Positions 1-8,029 of a stretch of DNA of 64,000 nt are shown here, in pieces (the stretch's first letter is position 1; the number at the start of each line of letters is the position of its first letter). The position numbers and the translations under genes were made by a program. Under the pieces are notes generated by a model, which saw only the letters and a program-made list of their open reading frames with translations, was not told the origin of the DNA and ran no database searches. The DNA is from Salinicola avicenniae (lineage in GTDB: Bacteria > Pseudomonadota > Gammaproteobacteria > Pseudomonadales > Halomonadaceae), in the NCBI RefSeq assembly GCF_023736115.1, contig NZ_JAKQZC010000001.1, forward strand, positions 124,001 through 188,000, given 5' to 3'.

Positions 1-951
1 ATTGAACCCCTGCCCGGCAACCGGATGCAGCGCGTGAGCCGCGTTACCGAGAATCGCCAGGTGCGGGCGCACCGTCTCGCGGGCGGTGACCAGCGAGAGC
101 GGATAGGCGTGACGCCGGCCAATGCGACGAAAGCGTCCGGCGCGATCGCCAAATGCCTGCTGCAGCGCGGCAAGCAGATCGCCGTCGCGACGCGCGAGCG
201 TGGCATCGACCGTGGCGTGATCGTGGGTCCAGACCAGCTCCATGCGTCGACCGCCCAGCGGCAGCAGCGCCATCGGCCCCGCTGGCGTGAATCGTTCGAA
301 AGCCCAGCCACCGTGGCTGCGACTGACCTCGACATTGGCGATCAGCGCCGTCTGCTCGTAGGGGTGATGGTCGCTGGCAATGCCGAGCCGTTCCTTGAGC
401 CCGGAGCGCCCGCCGTCGGCCAGCACGGTCAAGCCCGCCTGCAGGGTTTCACCGGTATCGAGAGCGAGCCGGTAACCGTTGTCAACGGGGGTGAGGGCCT
501 CGACACGCGCCGGGCAATGCCAGTCGATCGGCAGTGTCGCCAGGCGCTGGTGCAGCACCTGCCCCATCCAGGCATTCGGCAGCACGTAGCCGAGCGCCTC
601 GACGCCCAGCTCATCGGCATGCAGGCGCGTCGCGCCGAGACGCCCGCGTTCGCTGACATGTATATGCCGGATCGGCGCGGCCTCACTGGCCATGGCCGAC
701 CATAGCCCGAGATGGGCGAAGTGACGCCGCGAGCCGTAGGCAATGGCACTGGCGCGAGCATCGAAACTGGGCTGGTAATGGTGCGCAGCCGCATCAGGCA
801 GCGGCTGCGGCTCGACCACCGCAATTCGCAGCGGGCGTTCGCCACGCTCGCGTTCGATCAACGCGCCCAGCGCACACGCCAGGCTAGCCCCCACGAGTCC
901 ACCTCCGATGATTGCCACGTCGACCGTGGTTTCCGCTTGCGTCCGGGCCAT
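1..951 (-). CDS. ubiH: UbiH-family FAD monooxygenase (ubiquinone hydroxylase), 3' end cut by window edge
   Basis: The 317 visible codons start at an ATG at 951 and run off the left edge without a stop. The N-terminus has the Rossmann FAD motif IIGGGLVGASLACAL. Further on come the FAD/NAD contact region (VLADGGRSGLKERLGI) and, near the edge, GNAAHALHPVAGQGFN, the class A flavin hydroxylase signature. UbiH hydroxylates the ring in aerobic ubiquinone synthesis at the inner membrane. The family is about 390 residues, so roughly 75 are missing here. It is the third gene of a leftward ygfB-pepP-ubiH cluster as in E. coli, which favours UbiH over its paralogues UbiI and UbiF. An AGGAG lies 11 bases before the start. 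Confidence 0.88.
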   Translation of the reverse strand, partial: MARTQAETTVDVAIIGGGLVGASLACALGALIERERGERPLRIAVVEPQPLPDAAAHHYQPSFDARASAIAYGSRRHFAHLGLWSAMASEAAPIRHIHVSERGRLGATRLHADELGVEALGYVLPNAWMGQVLHQRLATLPIDWHCPARVEALTPVDNGYRLALDTGETLQAGLTVLADGGRSGLKERLGIASDHHPYEQTALIANVEVSRSHGGWAFERFTPAGPMALLPLGGRRMELVWTHDHATVDATLARRDGDLLAALQQAFGDRAGRFRRIGRRHAYPLSLVTARETVRPHLAILGNAAHALHPVAGQGFN

Positions 952-1009
952 CGACCGCCGCACTCCTTTACGATTGTCATTCACGAAACCGATAACGACG
1001 CACCCTACA

Positions 1010-1038
1010 TGACAATTACAGGCGTTACGTAATTGTCA
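1010..1038. repeat. Perfect inverted repeat between pepP and ubiH
   Basis: TGACAATTAC (1010-1019) and GTAATTGTCA (1029-1038) are perfect complements separated by 9 bases. They lie in the 116-bp gap just upstream of ubiH. A further half-site (ATTGTCA) is at about 973-979. No T-run follows the arms. An operator of a dimeric regulator is as plausible as an RNA hairpin; the binding protein is unknown. Confidence 0.5.
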
Positions 1039-1067
1039 TGGGCACAACGACGTCGATCAAAAATCCA

Positions 1068-2405
1068 TCAATCCGCCGCCTGCATCAACGCCTCGATCGC
1101 ATCGGCCGACTTGGGCACCTTGGCGGTCAGCACCTCGCCGCCCTCGGCAGTCACGACAACATCGTCCTCGATGCGAATGCCGATACCGCGAAACGCGACG
1201 GGAATGTCGTCGGCATCGGGAATGTAGAGCCCGGGCTCGATGGTCAGCACCATGCCCGGCTCCAGCGACCGCGACTCCCCCTCGACCTTGTAGCGACCGA
1301 CATCGTGAACGTCGAGTCCCAGCCAGTGCGACGTCGAGTGCAGGTAGAAACGGCGATAGGCCTCCGCTTCGAGGCAGGCTTCCAGCTCGCCCTCGAGCAG
1401 CCCGAGCTCGATCAGGCCGGCGGTCAGGTCGCGGACCACGCCCTGATGCAGCGCCGCCAGCGTGGTCCCCGGGCGCACCGCGGCCACGGCACGCTCCTCG
1501 GCGGCCAGTACGACATCATAGAGGGCACGTTGCGACGGCGTGAAACGGCCATTGACCGGAAAGGTTCGCGTGATGTCGCCGGCATACAGGTCGAATTCGC
1601 CGCCGGCATCGATCAGCACCAGATCGCCGTCAGCCAGCCTGGCCCCATTCTCGACATAGTGCAGCACGCAGGCGTTGGCGCCGCCGCCGACAATGGTACC
1701 GTAGGCCGGCGCGCGCGCGCCGTGCCAGACGAACTCGTGCTCGATCTCGGCCTGCAGCTGATATTCGTAGCGGCCGGGGCGGCTCGCGCGCATGGCGCGG
1801 CAGTGCGCCAGCGCGCTGATCTCGCCGGCGTGTCGCATCAACGCGAGCTCCGCCTCGCTCTTGGTCAGGCGCAATTCGTGAATCAGCGGGCTGATGTCGG
1901 CGAAGCTGGTCGGTGCCACCGCGCCGCGCCGCGCCCGGGCACTGAGCTCGCCGCGCACGTCGTCCGCCAGCGCCATGGCCTGGGCATCGGCCAGCGGCAG
2001 ATAGAGCGTATGCCGGCCATCCAGCAGTTCGCTCAGCGTCTCGAGCTCGGTATTGTCGAACGCCTCATCCAGACCGTAGTCACGCACGGCGCCTTCGGGC
2101 CCGATACGAATGCCGGTCCAGGCCTCCTTTTCGGGATCCTTTTCCTGACAGTAGAGCACCGCCTCGCCGGCATCGCGCCCGGGCAGCAGCACCAGCAGCG
2201 CGTCCGGTTCGGGAAAGCCGCACAGGTAATGGAAATCGCTCTGCTGGCGAAAGGGATAGTCGCTGTCATGGTTGCGCGTCTTGAGCGTGGCGCCAGGCAG
2301 CAGCACGGCACTGCCTTCGGGCAGCTCGGCCATCAGGCGCTCGCGCCGCGCGGCAAACTCGTCGTTGGCAATCGGCGCCGGGCGGGCTAGCGGCTCGGAA
2401 TGCAT
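1068..2405 (-). CDS. pepP: Xaa-Pro aminopeptidase (aminopeptidase P)
   Basis: This 445-residue protein has the full-length bacterial aminopeptidase P layout: an N-terminal AMP_N domain (about 10-150) and a C-terminal pita-bread metallopeptidase domain. The five metal ligands can be placed: Asp266 (VLIDAGGEF), Asp277 (GDITRTFP), His360 (HSTSHWLGL), Glu390 (LTIEPGLY) and Glu413 (IRIEDD). The spacing matches E. coli PepP. It is a cytosolic Mn-dependent enzyme that removes N-terminal residues preceding proline. The ATG at 2405 has an AGGAG seven bases upstream. It lies between ygfB and ubiH on the same strand, the conserved gammaproteobacterial arrangement. Identification is firm. Confidence 0.96.
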   Translation of the reverse strand: MHSEPLARPAPIANDEFAARRERLMAELPEGSAVLLPGATLKTRNHDSDYPFRQQSDFHYLCGFPEPDALLVLLPGRDAGEAVLYCQEKDPEKEAWTGIRIGPEGAVRDYGLDEAFDNTELETLSELLDGRHTLYLPLADAQAMALADDVRGELSARARRGAVAPTSFADISPLIHELRLTKSEAELALMRHAGEISALAHCRAMRASRPGRYEYQLQAEIEHEFVWHGARAPAYGTIVGGGANACVLHYVENGARLADGDLVLIDAGGEFDLYAGDITRTFPVNGRFTPSQRALYDVVLAAEERAVAAVRPGTTLAALHQGVVRDLTAGLIELGLLEGELEACLEAEAYRRFYLHSTSHWLGLDVHDVGRYKVEGESRSLEPGMVLTIEPGLYIPDADDIPVAFRGIGIRIEDDVVVTAEGGEVLTAKVPKSADAIEALMQAAD

Positions 2406-2471
2406 GCGGTCTCTCCTGAATAACGGGGGTACGGCGGCCGATCAAGCCGCGGGCGGCCAGACAAACGTCGG

Positions 2472-3089
2472 CTAGTGGACCTGCGGCGCTGGTTCGTCGC
2501 CGGCGGCCGGCGGATTGCCGTTGTCATCCTCAACCTGCTCGACCTGCGGCTGTCCCGGATGCTGTTCGGTGTAGAGCAGCATCGCGGCCATGCGGGCATG
2601 TTCGGTCAGGGCAAAGAGATCGTTCTCGTTCTCGGCGTCATCTTCGATATCGACGTCGATCGCGGTCAGCTGCCCCAGGTCCTCCAGCGCTTCACGCAGC
2701 GACACCGACCAGGCGTCGTAGGTATCGCCGTTGACTTCGTTGACCACCTCGAGGAAGCCCTGGACCCACTCCTTGAGCCCCTGGGCCCGCTCGGAGAGCG
2801 CGAACAGCTCGTCGGGCAGCAGCGGTTCGAAATTGAGCTCGGCGGCGGCAAGCGCATCAAGCGTCTGGCGTCGCCAGCCCAGCAGGACGTCGGCGGCCTC
2901 GCGACTCTGCGGCTGCTCGACGTTGAGCGCCAGGCAAACTTCCTCCAGCCAGCGCTCCGGGCTCAGGTCGTGGAGGCCAAGCTCGGCACACAGGCGGCCG
3001 TCGAGAAACGCCGGCGATTGCATGCTGCCGTGGGCGAGAAAGACATTGGCGACGGTGGAAAAATCGTGCTGGTCGTTGATGATCGACAT
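2472..3089 (-). CDS. ygfB: UPF0149 / YgfB family protein
   Basis: An acidic, helical 205-residue protein of the YecA/YgfB (UPF0149) family. Typical features are the GWVQGFLEV-like segment (LKEWVQGFLEVVNEV) and the FALTEHARMAAMLLYTE stretch near the C-terminus. The function is poorly defined; in Pseudomonas YgfB has been linked to regulation of a peptidoglycan amidase. It is the first gene of the leftward ygfB-pepP-ubiH cluster, 66 bp before pepP, and divergent from zapA, exactly as in E. coli. The C-terminal 25 residues are rich in Asp, Glu and Pro and probably disordered. Confidence 0.88.
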   Translation of the reverse strand: MSIINDQHDFSTVANVFLAHGSMQSPAFLDGRLCAELGLHDLSPERWLEEVCLALNVEQPQSREAADVLLGWRRQTLDALAAAELNFEPLLPDELFALSERAQGLKEWVQGFLEVVNEVNGDTYDAWSVSLREALEDLGQLTAIDVDIEDDAENENDLFALTEHARMAAMLLYTEQHPGQPQVEQVEDDNGNPPAAGDEPAPQVH

Positions 3090-3284
3090 GTCGGCATCCG
3101 TGGTTGAGAGACCGTCGGCGGTCCGGCGCGCCGAACGCCGCGTTGACCGGCCATGGGCGGCTCTCTATAGTGACTGATCAGTCGCGGCGGCGGCCGGCTC
3201 GCCTCAGCATAGCCAATCGCCGGGCACCGCGAACGCCTGCCATCTTACCGCATCGATCTTCACCGCCCACCCCGGAGCGATACC

Positions 3285-3608
3285 ATGAGCGACACGTCTC
3301 GCCCCACTACCGAAGTCACGCTGCTGGGCAAACCCTACGTGATCGCCTGTCCGCCGGAAGAGCAGGAACAGCTGATGCGCTCCGCTCGCTATCTAGATCG
3401 CGCCATGCACGGCATTCATTCCCGCGGCAAGGTCCTGGGTGCCGAGAAGATCGCGATCATGGCGGCACTCAACATCACCCACGAGCTGCTCTCGGCGCTC
3501 GACGACAACCGTGCCGGCGAGCAGACCCTGAACGACCTGACCGCACGACTCGAGCGCGCCCTGGAAAAGGTCGGCGATCCCAAGCCGGCTCAGGAACCGT
3601 CCACCTGA
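3285..3608 (+). CDS. zapA: Cell division protein ZapA
   Basis: A 107-residue protein matching the ZapA length and pattern. A short N-terminal globular part (VTLLGKPYVIACPPEEQEQL) binds FtsZ. The helix AEKIAIMAALNITHELL and a following heptad-rich coiled coil drive dimer/tetramer formation. ZapA bundles FtsZ protofilaments at the Z-ring. The gene is divergent from ygfB and immediately upstream of the 6S RNA and fau, the standard zapA-ssrS-fau locus. The ATG at 3285 follows a GGAG (about nine bases upstream). Confidence 0.95.
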   Translation: MSDTSRPTTEVTLLGKPYVIACPPEEQEQLMRSARYLDRAMHGIHSRGKVLGAEKIAIMAALNITHELLSALDDNRAGEQTLNDLTARLERALEKVGDPKPAQEPST

Positions 3609-3649
3609 GTGTCAGTCGTCGCATGATCGTGACAACGCTAAATCCTTGA

Positions 3650-3678
3650 TTGGGCAACTCGCCTGCCTCTGCTAGGAT
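3650..3678 (+). promoter_or_regulatory. Sigma-70-like promoter of 6S RNA
   Basis: TTGGGC (3650-3655), a 17-bp spacer and TAGGAT (3673-3678) lie 7 bases before the predicted 5' end of the 6S RNA. The match to consensus is moderate, and the position fits the RNA fold. Confidence 0.6.
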
Positions 3679-3684
3679 AGAGGC

Positions 3685-3867
3685 GTTCCCTGGGGTGTGC
3701 GCCAGTCGTTACAAGTCCCTCGAGCCTATGCGCAGTACCCAGGGGGCCAATAGCTAGGCAGGCCCGTGTGCATGTCCGCGCGACGGAAAGCCTGAAGGCC
3801 TGCCTGCGGCCACCCACCTTGAACCAATGGGTTCAAGGGCCAGAACGACAGCGGCACTCTGGGGAAC
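3685..3867 (+). ncRNA. ssrS: 6S RNA
   Basis: The region between zapA and fau has the hallmarks of 6S RNA, the open-complex mimic that sequesters sigma-70 RNA polymerase. The 5' end GTTCCCTGGGGTGTG pairs with the 3' end CACTCTGGGGAAC to close a long rod. A conserved 3'-proximal hairpin TTGAACCAATGGGTTCAA is at 3819-3836. The length of about 183 nt equals the E. coli RNA (184 nt). Synteny zapA-ssrS-fau is conserved across gammaproteobacteria. The exact ends are inferred from the pairing and may be off by a few bases. Confidence 0.88.
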
Positions 3868-3872
3868 TCTTA

Positions 3873-4535
3873 TTGTCTGCACCGACCCTCACACCCGGTA
3901 CGGATGCGTCCACCGCTGAAGGACGCGCCCAACGCCACTCGCTTCGCCGCAGGCTAAGACAGCGTCGACGTTCACTGACGCCGCGGCAACAACGTCAGGC
4001 TGCCCAAGCGCTCTGTCGCCGACTCAAACGTCTGCCAATGCTGCAACGTGCCCGCCGCGTCGCGCTCTACCTGCCCAATGACGGCGAGATCGATCCACGC
4101 CCGCTGATCGACTGGCTCGAACGGCGACGCGCCCGTGTCTACCTGCCAGTACTACGCCCGCTGTCCGATAACCGCCTCTGGTTCGTGCACTATCATGCCG
4201 GCACGCGCATGACCCGCAACCGGTTCGGTATCGCCGAGCCCAGTACTCGCTTCGGCGCCCACCGTGCCAACCGCCTGCCGGCCTGGGCGCTCGATATCGT
4301 GCTGCTTCCGCTGGTGGGGTTCGACGGCGACGGACAGCGCATCGGCATGGGGGGCGGCTTCTATGACCGGACCTTCGCCTTTGCCCGCGAACGGCGACCC
4401 CGACCGGCGCTGATCGGCCTGGCTCACGACTGCCAGCGCGTGGAGACCTTGCCGACCGCCAGCTGGGACGTGCCGCTGGATGCGATCGTCAGTGATCGGG
4501 AAGTGATTGCGCCGCGCGGCGACGATAGGGGCTGA
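3873..4535 (+). CDS. fau: 5-formyltetrahydrofolate cyclo-ligase
   Basis: A 5-FTHF cyclo-ligase (YgfA/MTHFS) converting 5-formyl-THF to 5,10-methenyl-THF with ATP. Supporting motifs are the basic N-terminal helix (RRRLRQRRRSLTP), VALYLPNDGEIDPRPL, and the ATP-binding stretch LVGFDGDGQRIGMGGGFYDR. The start is uncertain. The reading frame is open back to 3768, inside the 6S RNA. No ATG lies before the conserved core, but a TTG at 3873 has GGGGAA six bases upstream and gives 220 residues, close to the family's usual 180-200. With this start the ribosome site overlaps the 6S 3' stem. It is co-located with zapA and ssrS. Confidence 0.9.
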   Translation: MSAPTLTPGTDASTAEGRAQRHSLRRRLRQRRRSLTPRQQRQAAQALCRRLKRLPMLQRARRVALYLPNDGEIDPRPLIDWLERRRARVYLPVLRPLSDNRLWFVHYHAGTRMTRNRFGIAEPSTRFGAHRANRLPAWALDIVLLPLVGFDGDGQRIGMGGGFYDRTFAFARERRPRPALIGLAHDCQRVETLPTASWDVPLDAIVSDREVIAPRGDDRG

Positions 4536-4556
4536 AAAGCGGAAGACGGAAACGAC

Positions 4557-4588
4557 GACGGCCGGCAGCCAAAAGGCTGCCGGCCGTC
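4557..4588. terminator. Strong hairpin after fau, no T-run
   Basis: A perfect 14-bp stem, GACGGCCGGCAGCC and GGCTGCCGGCCGTC, with a 4-base AAAA loop, 21 bases after the fau stop. Neither strand shows a clear T-run after it. It could stop transcription from fau and from the leftward small gene beyond, but classic intrinsic termination is not assured. Confidence 0.55.
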
Positions 4589-4657
4589 GAGGGCCAACCG
4601 AGACAATCGTGACAAAGGCGACAGTGACAAACCAGGGCGACATCCGTATCGCGACGT

Positions 4658-4753
4658 TCAGGCACCCATCAGGGTCTGGGCGTAACCGGTCGCGACCACC
4701 CCCACGCCGAAAATCAGTACCAATGCCATCACCAGGTCGGGTTTACGTCTCAT
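4658..4753 (-). CDS. 31-residue small membrane protein
   Basis: A leftward ATG at 4753 with GGAG six bases upstream opens a 31-codon frame ending in TGA at 4658. The product begins MRRKPDLVMALVL and continues IFGVGVVATGYAQTLMGA. It has a basic N-terminus, then a single hydrophobic segment of about 19 residues, then a short polar tail. This is the layout of a small single-pass inner-membrane protein. An inverted repeat (CCGCTAC/GTAGCGG, 4779-4797) lies just upstream and could be part of its control region. I do not recognise a named family. Support is the good ribosome site, the clean topology and the otherwise empty gap between fau and ilvA. Confidence 0.6.
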   Translation of the reverse strand: MRRKPDLVMALVLIFGVGVVATGYAQTLMGA

Positions 4754-4997
4754 GTCGACTCCAATACGTTCGGTTTGGCCGCTACCCCCCGTAGCGGCGG
4801 CACGACTATAGGTTCAGGCTAAAACCCTGACAAGAGGGTTTCTAGCCATGAATGCCCCTTTTTCGTTACCAAACATTATCGACACTAACACAAAAACATT
4901 GAGCCTGAATTTACGCCATTAAGATGAGCTATTTCAGCCTTTCCAGGCTTGAATCATGGCAACGGCATCCGCGCGTGGCGCGACCTCACACCATGAA

Positions 4998-6515
4998 TCA
5001 CGCCATGAACAACCGATAGGCCGTATTGTCCGTCTCCTTCCAGAACCGGTAGCCGATCCGCGCGAAATGCTCTTCCGCATGCGCACGATCGCCGTTGGGC
5101 ATCTGCAGGCCCACCAGCACACGACCGTAGGCGGCACCGTGGTTGCGGTAGTGGAACAGCGAGATGTTCCAGTCCGCTGGCAGGTGCGTGAGGAAGTTCA
5201 TCAAGGCACCGGGGCGCTCGGGGAATTCGAAGCGATAGAGCTCTTCCTCGAAACGCTCCTTCGGGCGGCCGCCGCCAAGATGGCGAATATGCAGTTTCGC
5301 CAGCTCATTGTCGGTGAGATCCTCGACCGGATAGTCCGCCTCGCGCAGACGATGGATCACGTCGGCCCGATCCTCACCGCCCGGTTTCACCTGCACACCG
5401 ACGAAAATGTGGGCGCGCTCGGGGTCGGCATAGCGATAGTTGAACTCGGTGACCATGCGCCGTCCCAGCACCCGGCAGAACTGCTTGAAACTTCCCGGGC
5501 ATTCGGGAATCTCGACCGCCAGAATCGCCTCGCGCTGCTCCCCCAGCTCGGTCCGTTCGGCCACGTGCTGCAGGCGATCGAAGTTGATATTGGCACCGGA
5601 GTTGATGCTCAACAGCGTCTGATCACGAACCTGGGTCTGCTGGATGTACTTCTTCAGTCCCGCCAGTGAGAGCGCGCCGGAGGTCTCGGCGACCGCGCGG
5701 GTGTCGTCGAAGGTGTCCTTGACCGCCGCGCACATCTCGTCGGTATTGACCGTGATGACCCCGTCGACGTGATGACGCAGGATCTCGAACGGCGCCTCGC
5801 CGATCTGCGCCACGGCGACCCCCTCGGCGAATACCCCGACTTGATCCAGCGTCACCCGTTCGCCGGCTTCCAGCGCCGCCTTGAGACAGGCCGAATCTTC
5901 CGCTTCGACACCGAAGACCTTGATCTCCGGGCGCAGGTACTTGATGTAGGCGGCGATACCCGCCAGCAGCCCGCCACCGCCAACCGGCACGAAGACGGCA
6001 TCGAGCGGCCCGGTGTGCTGACGCAGGATCTCCATCGCCACCGTGCCCTGGCCGGCGATGACGTCGTTATCGTCGTAGGGCGGAATATAGGTGTAGCCGT
6101 GCTCCTCGATCAGCGTTTTCGCGTGCGCCAGTGCCTCACCGAAGGCGTCGCCCTTGAGCACCACCTTGGCCCCCCAACCGCGCACCGCAGCGACCTTGAT
6201 CTCCGGCGTGACGCGCGGCATCACGATCACCGCCTTGACCCCCAACTGGCGTGCGGCCATGGCCAGCCCCTGAGCATGGTTGCCCGCCGAGGCGGCAATC
6301 ACGCCCTTGGCTTTCTGCTCGTCGCTCAGCAGCGCCATCTTGTTGTAGGCACCGCGAATCTTGAACGAGAAGACCGGCTGCAGGTCCTCGCGCTTGATCA
6401 GAATCCGATTGGAGAAGCGCTTCGAGAGCGCCGGCGTGTCGGAGATAGGGGTTTCCCGGGCCGCCTCGTAGACGCGGGACTGGAGGATCTTCTTGACGAT
6501 ATCTTCGAGTTGCAT
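4998..6515 (-). CDS. ilvA: Threonine ammonia-lyase, biosynthetic
   Basis: Deaminates threonine to 2-oxobutanoate, the first step of isoleucine synthesis. The catalytic PLP domain (about residues 1-320) has the lysine loop SFKIRGAYNK (Lys52), SAGNHAQGLA, and the glycine loop VPVGGGGLLAGIAAY. Two C-terminal ACT-like regulatory domains follow (about 330-505), including RFEFPERPGALMNFL. These are the allosteric part for isoleucine inhibition and mark the biosynthetic class. I chose the ATG at 6515 (505 residues; E. coli IlvA has 514), not the longer open frame to 6611, because homology begins at MQLEDIVKKIL. The gene is divergent from rpiA, as in pseudomonads. Confidence 0.96.
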   Translation of the reverse strand: MQLEDIVKKILQSRVYEAARETPISDTPALSKRFSNRILIKREDLQPVFSFKIRGAYNKMALLSDEQKAKGVIAASAGNHAQGLAMAARQLGVKAVIVMPRVTPEIKVAAVRGWGAKVVLKGDAFGEALAHAKTLIEEHGYTYIPPYDDNDVIAGQGTVAMEILRQHTGPLDAVFVPVGGGGLLAGIAAYIKYLRPEIKVFGVEAEDSACLKAALEAGERVTLDQVGVFAEGVAVAQIGEAPFEILRHHVDGVITVNTDEMCAAVKDTFDDTRAVAETSGALSLAGLKKYIQQTQVRDQTLLSINSGANINFDRLQHVAERTELGEQREAILAVEIPECPGSFKQFCRVLGRRMVTEFNYRYADPERAHIFVGVQVKPGGEDRADVIHRLREADYPVEDLTDNELAKLHIRHLGGGRPKERFEEELYRFEFPERPGALMNFLTHLPADWNISLFHYRNHGAAYGRVLVGLQMPNGDRAHAEEHFARIGYRFWKETDNTAYRLFMA

Positions 6516-6613
6516 GGTTGGGAGTGTCCTGGCGAGCAGCGCTCCCGCCTCGGATGGCGGGTTATAGTGGACCCGTATTGTTAACAGACGCCGGGGCCGA
6601 GCGTCCAGCACCG

Positions 6614-6642
6614 TCGGCAGCGCCGGCGCCTTGCTCTATAAT
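6614..6642 (+). promoter_or_regulatory. Candidate rpiA promoter
   Basis: A perfect -10 TATAAT (6637-6642) with a weak -35 TCGGCA (6614-6619) at 17 bp spacing, about 60 bp before the rpiA start. Confidence 0.5.
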
Positions 6643-6701
6643 GGCCGACGCCCGCGTGGCCCATGCGTGACGCCCTCTTTCCTCTGCCTGCCGGAAACGA
6701 C

Positions 6702-7373
6702 ATGACCCAGGACGACCTCAAGCGCGCCGTTGCCGCCGCCGCTCTCGATGACATCGACTCCCTGCTGACGCCGGATGCGGTAATCGGTGTCGGTACCGGC
6801 TCCACCGCCAACCACTTCATCGACCTGCTGGCCGCCCGCCGCCAGGATTTTCGTGGCGCCGTCGCCAGCTCCGAGGCTACCGCCAAGCGACTCAAGTCCC
6901 ACGGCATCGATGTGCTCGAACTCAATCACGTCGGCAGTGTGCCGGTCTACGTCGACGGTGCCGATGAGATCGACCCGCACCTGCGCATGATCAAGGGCGG
7001 CGGCGCAGCGCTGACCCGCGAGAAGATCGTTGCCGCCTGCGCCGAGCGCTTCGTCTGCATTGCCGATGCCAGCAAGCGGGTCGAGGTGCTGGGCGGCTTT
7101 CCGCTGCCGGTCGAGGTGATTCCGATGGCTCGCTCCTATGTGGCACGGGAAATGGTCAAGCTGGGCATCACGCCGGTCTATCGCGACGGCGTGCTGACCG
7201 ACAACGGCAACCGCATCCTCGACGGCTACGACAAGCTGTTCGACGAGCCTGAAACCATGGAGGCCACGCTCGACGGCATTGCCGGTGTCGTGACCAACGG
7301 TCTGTTTGCCCGCCGTCCGGCCGATGTGCTGCTGCTCGGCGGCCCCGGCGGGGTCGAGCGTTTCACGCGCTAA
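6702..7373 (+). CDS. rpiA: Ribose-5-phosphate isomerase A
   Basis: Interconverts ribose-5-phosphate and ribulose-5-phosphate in the pentose phosphate pathway. The phosphate-binding loop [15 protein letters not shown], the active-site block [24 protein letters not shown] (positions about 83-106) and the C-terminal [17 protein letters not shown] are all typical. The ATG at 6702 gives 223 residues, near the 219 of E. coli RpiA. An upstream in-frame ATG at 6663 would sit close to the predicted transcription start, so it is less likely. Divergent from ilvA. Confidence 0.96.
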   Translation: MTQDDLKRAVAAAALDDIDSLLTPDAVIGVGTGSTANHFIDLLAARRQDFRGAVASSEATAKRLKSHGIDVLELNHVGSVPVYVDGADEIDPHLRMIKGGGAALTREKIVAACAERFVCIADASKRVEVLGGFPLPVEVIPMARSYVAREMVKLGITPVYRDGVLTDNGNRILDGYDKLFDEPETMEATLDGIAGVVTNGLFARRPADVLLLGGPGGVERFTR

Positions 7374-7576
7374 GCCAGTTCGCTAGGCGGCCCGGTCTGG
7401 ATCGAAGCCGGGATCGCCGGCATCAAATTCTCCCGGTGGCGGCCGATATCCTCTTCTAACGGCCGTCGCGATCGACGCGGCGACCTCGCCGTGGCGCGTG
7501 GCCTTCCCGCCGCCACGACGGCACGCCACGCTCGCGCGCCCTCGCGCCGGGCCCGCATTCGATCAGAGGATCCCGT

Positions 7577-8008
7577 ATGACGATCGCCAACCCCGCCACG
7601 GTCGCGGATATCATGAGCCGTGACGTCGTGACACTCCATCTGGCCCAGACGCTTCACGACGGCAATGAACTGATGCGCCAGCACCGCATTCGCCATATCC
7701 CGGTGGTGGATGACGACGGCCGAATGGTCGGCCTGCTGGACCAGAAGGTCGCCCTGCGCGAAGCGATGCGGATCGCCGACGATTACGGCACGCAGCGTCT
7801 GGAGCATCATCTGCGACAGGTGCCGCTGGCCCAGGCCATGCGCCCCGATTTCATCGCGCTGGCCGCCGAGACGCCGCTCGCCGATGCCGGGCGCAAGCTG
7901 CTGGCCCACCGCCAGGGCGCCATGCCGGTGCTGGCGGGAGAGCACCTGGTCGGCATTCTCTCCTCGGTCGATTTCGTGCGGCTTGCCATCACGCTACTGG
8001 AGCGCTGA
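7577..8008 (+). CDS. Tandem CBS-domain protein
   Basis: A 143-residue protein consisting of two CBS domains: about 8-65 (VADIMSRDVVTLHLAQTL, then RHIPVVDDDGRMVGLLD) and about 83-140 (QAMRPDFIALAAETPL, then GAMPVLAGEHLVGILSSVDF). CBS pairs bind adenine nucleotides and act as energy or ligand sensors. No enzymatic or channel domain is attached, so the partner is unknown. It lies 200 bp after rpiA, with GAGGATCCC before the ATG, and converges on ldhA. The specific role is not inferable from context. Confidence 0.85.
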   Translation: MTIANPATVADIMSRDVVTLHLAQTLHDGNELMRQHRIRHIPVVDDDGRMVGLLDQKVALREAMRIADDYGTQRLEHHLRQVPLAQAMRPDFIALAAETPLADAGRKLLAHRQGAMPVLAGEHLVGILSSVDFVRLAITLLER

Positions 8009-8029
8009 TCGGGCTCCTGCCTTCGACGC

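Noticed and set aside
3172-3183. Palindrome GACTGATCAGTC between ygfB and zapA
   Set aside because: Perfect, but short and not clearly placed relative to a promoter; insufficient for a call.
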